Shown here: piece by piece, positions 60,970 to 64,000 of the stretch
Layout: every line of letters begins with the position of its first letter
Numbering within the stretch: position 1 is the first letter of the stretch
NCBI GenBank assembly: GCA_030693515.1
Contig: JAUYAK010000113.1
Span: 1 to 64,000, forward strand
Direction: 5' to 3'
Length of the DNA: 64,000 nt
Source: Opitutaceae bacterium
GTDB taxonomy: Bacteria; Verrucomicrobiota; Verrucomicrobiia; Opitutales; Opitutaceae
Notes under the pieces: generated by a model
Database searches by the model: none
Seen by the model: the letters and a program-made list of their open reading frames with translations, nothing else
What the model was told of the DNA's origin: nothing
Program-made: the position numbers and the translations under genes

Positions 60970-62772
60970 GTGAGTGCTGTGGAAAAATCCGTGGAGAGGG
61001 GCGTGGAGCGGGCCGGATGGTGGCCGCGTCTCGCCATCGCAATGGCGCTGGTCGCGGGCGTCGCTGTCACGCTGCGACCGCTGTTCGATCCCGGGGTAAA
61101 TTTCTACTACGACTGGCACATTCACCAATGGCTCGTGGGCTGGTTCGGCGAATATTTCCGCCAGCACGGCGCGATGCCCGAATTTTTGAGCGTGTCCGGG
61201 GCGGTCGGCATGCCGCAACCGGTGTTCTACGGATTGTTGCTCTACCCGAGCCTCGGGACAATCTCGGCGGTGACGGGGGCGGCGCTTGCGATCCGGATGG
61301 GCGCGGCGGCGGCGCTGCTCATGCAGGCGAGCGCGGTGTATCTCGGGTGCCGGGCGACGATCGGGCACCGGGGGCTGAGTGTCGCCGTGGCCTTGAGCGT
61401 CACATGGTCGATCCATGCGATGACCAACCTCTACAATCGCGCGGCACTGCCGGAGTTTTTCGCGGTCGTGCTGCTCTCGGCGTCCGTGGGGTTTTGCACG
61501 GCGGCGATCAGGAGAAAATATCAATCGCTGGGCCTTTGGCTCGGTGGCATGTGCGGCATTCTCGCGGTCGGCTCGCATCCGCCGACGGCGCTGGTGGCGG
61601 CGGGTTTTGTTTTGCCACTGGCCGGGCTCGGCTGGCTGGCGCTGGCACGACGCGGGCTCAACCGCGGCGAACTCGCGACGCTCTGCGCCGTGGCCGCCTT
61701 TGGCCTCGCGATCATGGCGCCATGGGTGCTGGCCAATGTGCGCCACAGCGCAGAACTGGGCGTCGTCGGGAAATACCGCACGTTGTCCTACTCGCCTGAG
61801 CGCGTGGACGCGCCGGAGTCGCGATTCAATCCCTTGCCCTACGATCCGTTGATCGCGGCCGGCGGCTCGATGGCGGAGGGCACGCCCTACGTGGAGGCCC
61901 CGGTGCATATCAGCGTGGGGATCCTGGCGATCGTGCTGCTGGCGAGGGCGTGGCGACTGCGCGTGTGGCAAGGTTGGGCGGGCGGCTTTGCCCTGCTCGG
62001 GCTCGCGTGGTTTGGGCTGATGCTGACGCTCTCGATGTCGAGCGCGGCGGGTCGGGCGTTCGGATTTCTCGCGCCCTACGTGCAGTTCGGCACCCGGTTT
62101 GTGAGCCAAGCCAATCTCGGGTTGCTTGTGGCTGTGCTTGCACTGGGTGCGCTGACGAGGACGCGGGGTGGCGCGGCCCCGGCGCGGTTCGCTCCGGCCG
62201 CGTTGGCGTGCAGCCTGATCCTGCTCGCACTGGCTGGGGCCATCGCGAAGTGGCCGCATGTCGCGGCGGTGGCGACGCCGGGCGGCGAGGCGCATTTTGC
62301 GTGGGGTGGCGAGCGGAGCGCGCTGATCGCGCAGGCGAGTTCCGATCCGGCCGGCGATTATGCGACGACGCGACGCATGCTACAGCTCGCTCCGCTCACG
62401 GCTAACGGTGCGGTCCAGGTGAATTTTCCGGTCGGCGCGGTGGGAGGGAAGTTTGGCGTGATCGGGGATGTGACGGTGGAAACCCCCGCGGCCGGGTGGG
62501 TGATCACCAATGCGGTGGTTTATCCCTGGAGCAAAGTCCTGATCAACGGTGCTCCTCCGCCGCGCGAGGCTACCGCGGCCAACGAATACCGTCTCGCGGT
62601 GCGGCTGCCTGCGGGCCGGCATCGGCTGACGTGGGCGTGGCAACCCGATCCGGTATGGCGGGTGCTCACTGCCGTCTCGCGATTTAGCCTGATCGCCATG
62701 GGGGTGATCGCGTTGGCCTGGACGGCGCGAGCGCTGGGGCAGGCCTGGCGCCAGCGCGATGAATTACTTTGA
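60970..62772 (+). CDS. Large polytopic membrane protein (GT-C-like)
   Basis: The 600-residue product has a first span (LAIAMALVAGVAVTLRPLF), a loop with FDPGVNFYYDWHIHQWLVG, about eleven further spans, and a small extracytoplasmic domain near residues 470-560 (VGKFGVIG-like beta strands; WVITNAVVYPWSKVLINGAP) before a last membrane segment. The Tyr/Asp/His-rich first loop fits a GT-C active site. It starts with GTG at 60970. Its stop overlaps the stop of the convergent SDR gene by 9 nt. Substrate unknown. Confidence 0.88.
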   Translation: MSAVEKSVERGVERAGWWPRLAIAMALVAGVAVTLRPLFDPGVNFYYDWHIHQWLVGWFGEYFRQHGAMPEFLSVSGAVGMPQPVFYGLLLYPSLGTISAVTGAALAIRMGAAAALLMQASAVYLGCRATIGHRGLSVAVALSVTWSIHAMTNLYNRAALPEFFAVVLLSASVGFCTAAIRRKYQSLGLWLGGMCGILAVGSHPPTALVAAGFVLPLAGLGWLALARRGLNRGELATLCAVAAFGLAIMAPWVLANVRHSAELGVVGKYRTLSYSPERVDAPESRFNPLPYDPLIAAGGSMAEGTPYVEAPVHISVGILAIVLLARAWRLRVWQGWAGGFALLGLAWFGLMLTLSMSSAAGRAFGFLAPYVQFGTRFVSQANLGLLVAVLALGALTRTRGGAAPARFAPAALACSLILLALAGAIAKWPHVAAVATPGGEAHFAWGGERSALIAQASSDPAGDYATTRRMLQLAPLTANGAVQVNFPVGAVGGKFGVIGDVTVETPAAGWVITNAVVYPWSKVLINGAPPPREATAANEYRLAVRLPAGRHRLTWAWQPDPVWRVLTAVSRFSLIAMGVIALAWTARALGQAWRQRDELL

Positions 62773-63582
62773 GCGATCCTCAGGCCCGATGCGCCGCAGC
62801 GTGTAGAGATCGCTGGCCCCAATTTCCGTGGCGCGCGGGCCGAGCGTGGCCCACGCGTCCCACGGCGCGCTAATCAAACGGCCGCTGAGGCCGTCGCTCT
62901 CCGGCGAGAGCAGCCACTCGACGCAATCGAGCGCTTTTTCCAGCGAACCACCACCTGACTGCTTTTGTTTTTTCGCGGCGGCGAACTCCACCTCGCCCAC
63001 GACCGCGGGCCCGAGCGCGAGCACCTCGTCGGTGAGGCGCGTGTTGATCGCGCCCGGGGCGAGGGCGTTGATATCGAGGGCGCGGCCGCGCTCCTCCTCG
63101 GCGATGGTCTCGACGAGGCGGACGAGGGCGGTCTTGGCGACACCGTAGGCGGAAAAATTTGCGCGCGCCTTTGTGGCGCCGCCGCCGGAGAAGCACACGA
63201 CTTTGGCGCGGCGCGCAGCGCGTCCGAGCAAGGCGTCGCCTGCGCGCAGGGTGTGGAAAGTGCCGTCGAGGTTGGCCCGCACCGTGGCGCTCCAGCGCGC
63301 CGGATCGGCGGCGAGAGCGCGGCCGATCTCGCCCTGGAGGCCGGCGGCGCAGATCAGCGCATCGACGCCCGGCCAGGCGGCGGAGATTTCCGCAAAGGCG
63401 CGCTCGACCTGCGGCCACTGGGCGACATCGCAGCGCGCGGCGTGGAACTTGCCGGCATGTTGCGCGGCAAAATCCGCCTGGTCCGAGCGCGCGAGGCCCC
63501 ACACGGCGTGGCCGCGCGCGAGCAGCCGCGCGGCCAGGGCGCGGCCGATACCTGAGCTGGAGCCGGTCACGACACAGTTCAT
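62764..63582 (-). CDS. Short-chain dehydrogenase/reductase (classical SDR)
   Basis: The 272-residue classical SDR has the TGSSSGIGRALAARLLARGH cofactor loop, ICAAGLQGEIGRAL (the NAG-type motif as CAAG), CFSGGGATKARANFSAYGVAK (active-site YxxxK with a Ser/Gly-rich strand) and INALAPGAINTRLT. It would reduce or oxidise a carbonyl or hydroxyl group, possibly of a sugar. The ATG at 63582 is preferred; the track's longer version has no supporting motif. It follows the truncated gene at 63590 by 7 bases on the same strand. Confidence 0.92.
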   Translation of the reverse strand: MNCVVTGSSSGIGRALAARLLARGHAVWGLARSDQADFAAQHAGKFHAARCDVAQWPQVERAFAEISAAWPGVDALICAAGLQGEIGRALAADPARWSATVRANLDGTFHTLRAGDALLGRAARRAKVVCFSGGGATKARANFSAYGVAKTALVRLVETIAEEERGRALDINALAPGAINTRLTDEVLALGPAVVGEVEFAAAKKQKQSGGGSLEKALDCVEWLLSPESDGLSGRLISAPWDAWATLGPRATEIGASDLYTLRRIGPEDRSK

Positions 63583-63589
63583 GCGCGGT

Positions 63590-64000
63590 TCATGGAAACG
63601 GAATCTCGCGCCGCTGGTAAAGCACCATGCGGCGGCCAAAGAGCGTGAAGCGCTCGGCGGCGCGAAGGTGGCGCTCGCACCAGGCGCGGACCTGCGGGCG
63701 GAGCACGGCGAGTTTCCGGTCAAAGGGGTAGCTGCCCTCCGGGGCCTCATCGGTGAGGAAAACGAAATCGCTGAGCGCGAGCCGGGCCATGACTTCGGCT
63801 TCGGTCGGCTCGGCGATGCCCGTGGGCAGCGTCATGTTGAACGGCAGCCAGACCCGGTGGCGCTCGTAGCAGATGATACGGATGACCTGGGCGTCGAGCG
63901 CGTCAGTGATGTGGTCCACGGCAACGCGCGACTCGGGCAGGCTCGCTGCACGGCTGCGGCGAAAAATCGTGTCGGCGAGCGCGGTGACCTGGCGGAATTC
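63590..64000 (-). CDS. Partial gene, C-terminal domain, 5' end outside window
   Basis: The frame is open to the window edge; the track's start (a GTG at 63919) is probably internal. The visible 136 residues form a soluble C-terminal part (IRIICYERHRVWLPFNMTLP; LSDFVFLTDEAPEGSYPFDR; FTLFGRRMVLYQRREIPFP). The pattern is that of the tail of a membrane-bound glycosyltransferase-like protein, but too little is visible to name a family. It ends 7 bases before the SDR start and is probably co-transcribed with it. Confidence 0.75.
   Translation of the reverse strand, partial: EFRQVTALADTIFRRSRAASLPESRVAVDHITDALDAQVIRIICYERHRVWLPFNMTLPTGIAEPTEAEVMARLALSDFVFLTDEAPEGSYPFDRKLAVLRPQVRAWCERHLRAAERFTLFGRRMVLYQRREIPFP

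Overview
The window is GC-rich and densely coded, with no rRNA or tRNA and no gene-free stretch over about 160 bases. It looks like an Opitutaceae-type verrucomicrobial chromosome. The clues are an Oar-like TonB receptor with an N-terminal regulatory domain, a matrixin-type secreted protease followed by repeated 'LSTRG.VGTG' domains, weak or absent Shine-Dalgarno sequences, and interspersed palindromes. The taxonomic call is inference. Almost everything belongs to one large surface-glycan locus (O-antigen, exopolysaccharide or glycoprotein glycan).

Layout. 1-2181 (-): two polytopic membrane proteins. 2254-4802 (+): a membrane protein and a methyltransferase. 4853-6496 (-): a GT4 glycosyltransferase. 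6638-13919 (+): two membrane proteins with C-terminal beta domains, a methyltransferase, an SDR epimerase-like protein and a GtrB/ArnC-type GT2. 13973-18295 (-): dTDP-rhamnose genes (an RmlD-like gene that looks like a fused epimerase/reductase, rfbB, rfbA), interrupted by a four-helix-bundle gene, then a GT2. 18449-21721 (-): the TonB receptor with its own terminator. 21834-23704 (-) and 23813-24487 (+): a GT2, an epimerase and a methyltransferase. 24495-52739 (-): a long collinear block of methyltransferases, GT2s, WAED-type and other membrane proteins, a radical SAM protein and a 1322-residue three-domain glycosyltransferase, with a secreted protease pair inserted in it. 52838-58080 (-): transaldolase, gmhB, gmhA, hddC, a second four-helix-bundle gene, hddA and an oxidoreductase, that is, a nucleotide-activated D-glycero-manno-heptose pathway. 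58143-62772 (+): two membrane proteins around gtrA. 62764-64000 (-): an SDR and a truncated gene.

How the genes may work together. dTDP-rhamnose and a nucleotide-heptose are made in the cytoplasm and used by GT2/GT4 enzymes. GtrB-like and GtrA proteins would supply polyprenyl-phosphate-linked sugars on the outer face of the membrane, where about a dozen multi-spanning GT-C-like proteins could use them. Nine methyltransferases suggest a heavily methylated product. No flippase, polymerase or ABC exporter was recognised in the window.

The most unusual signal is a class of elements with inverted arms built from 7-8-nt imperfect tandem units. Two of them carry four-helix-bundle (23S rRNA intervening-sequence-protein family) genes and sit exactly between neighbouring genes of sugar-nucleotide operons. 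Their arms supply start or stop codons to those neighbours. Three similar inverted structures carry no gene, and one of these lies in frame inside a methyltransferase gene.
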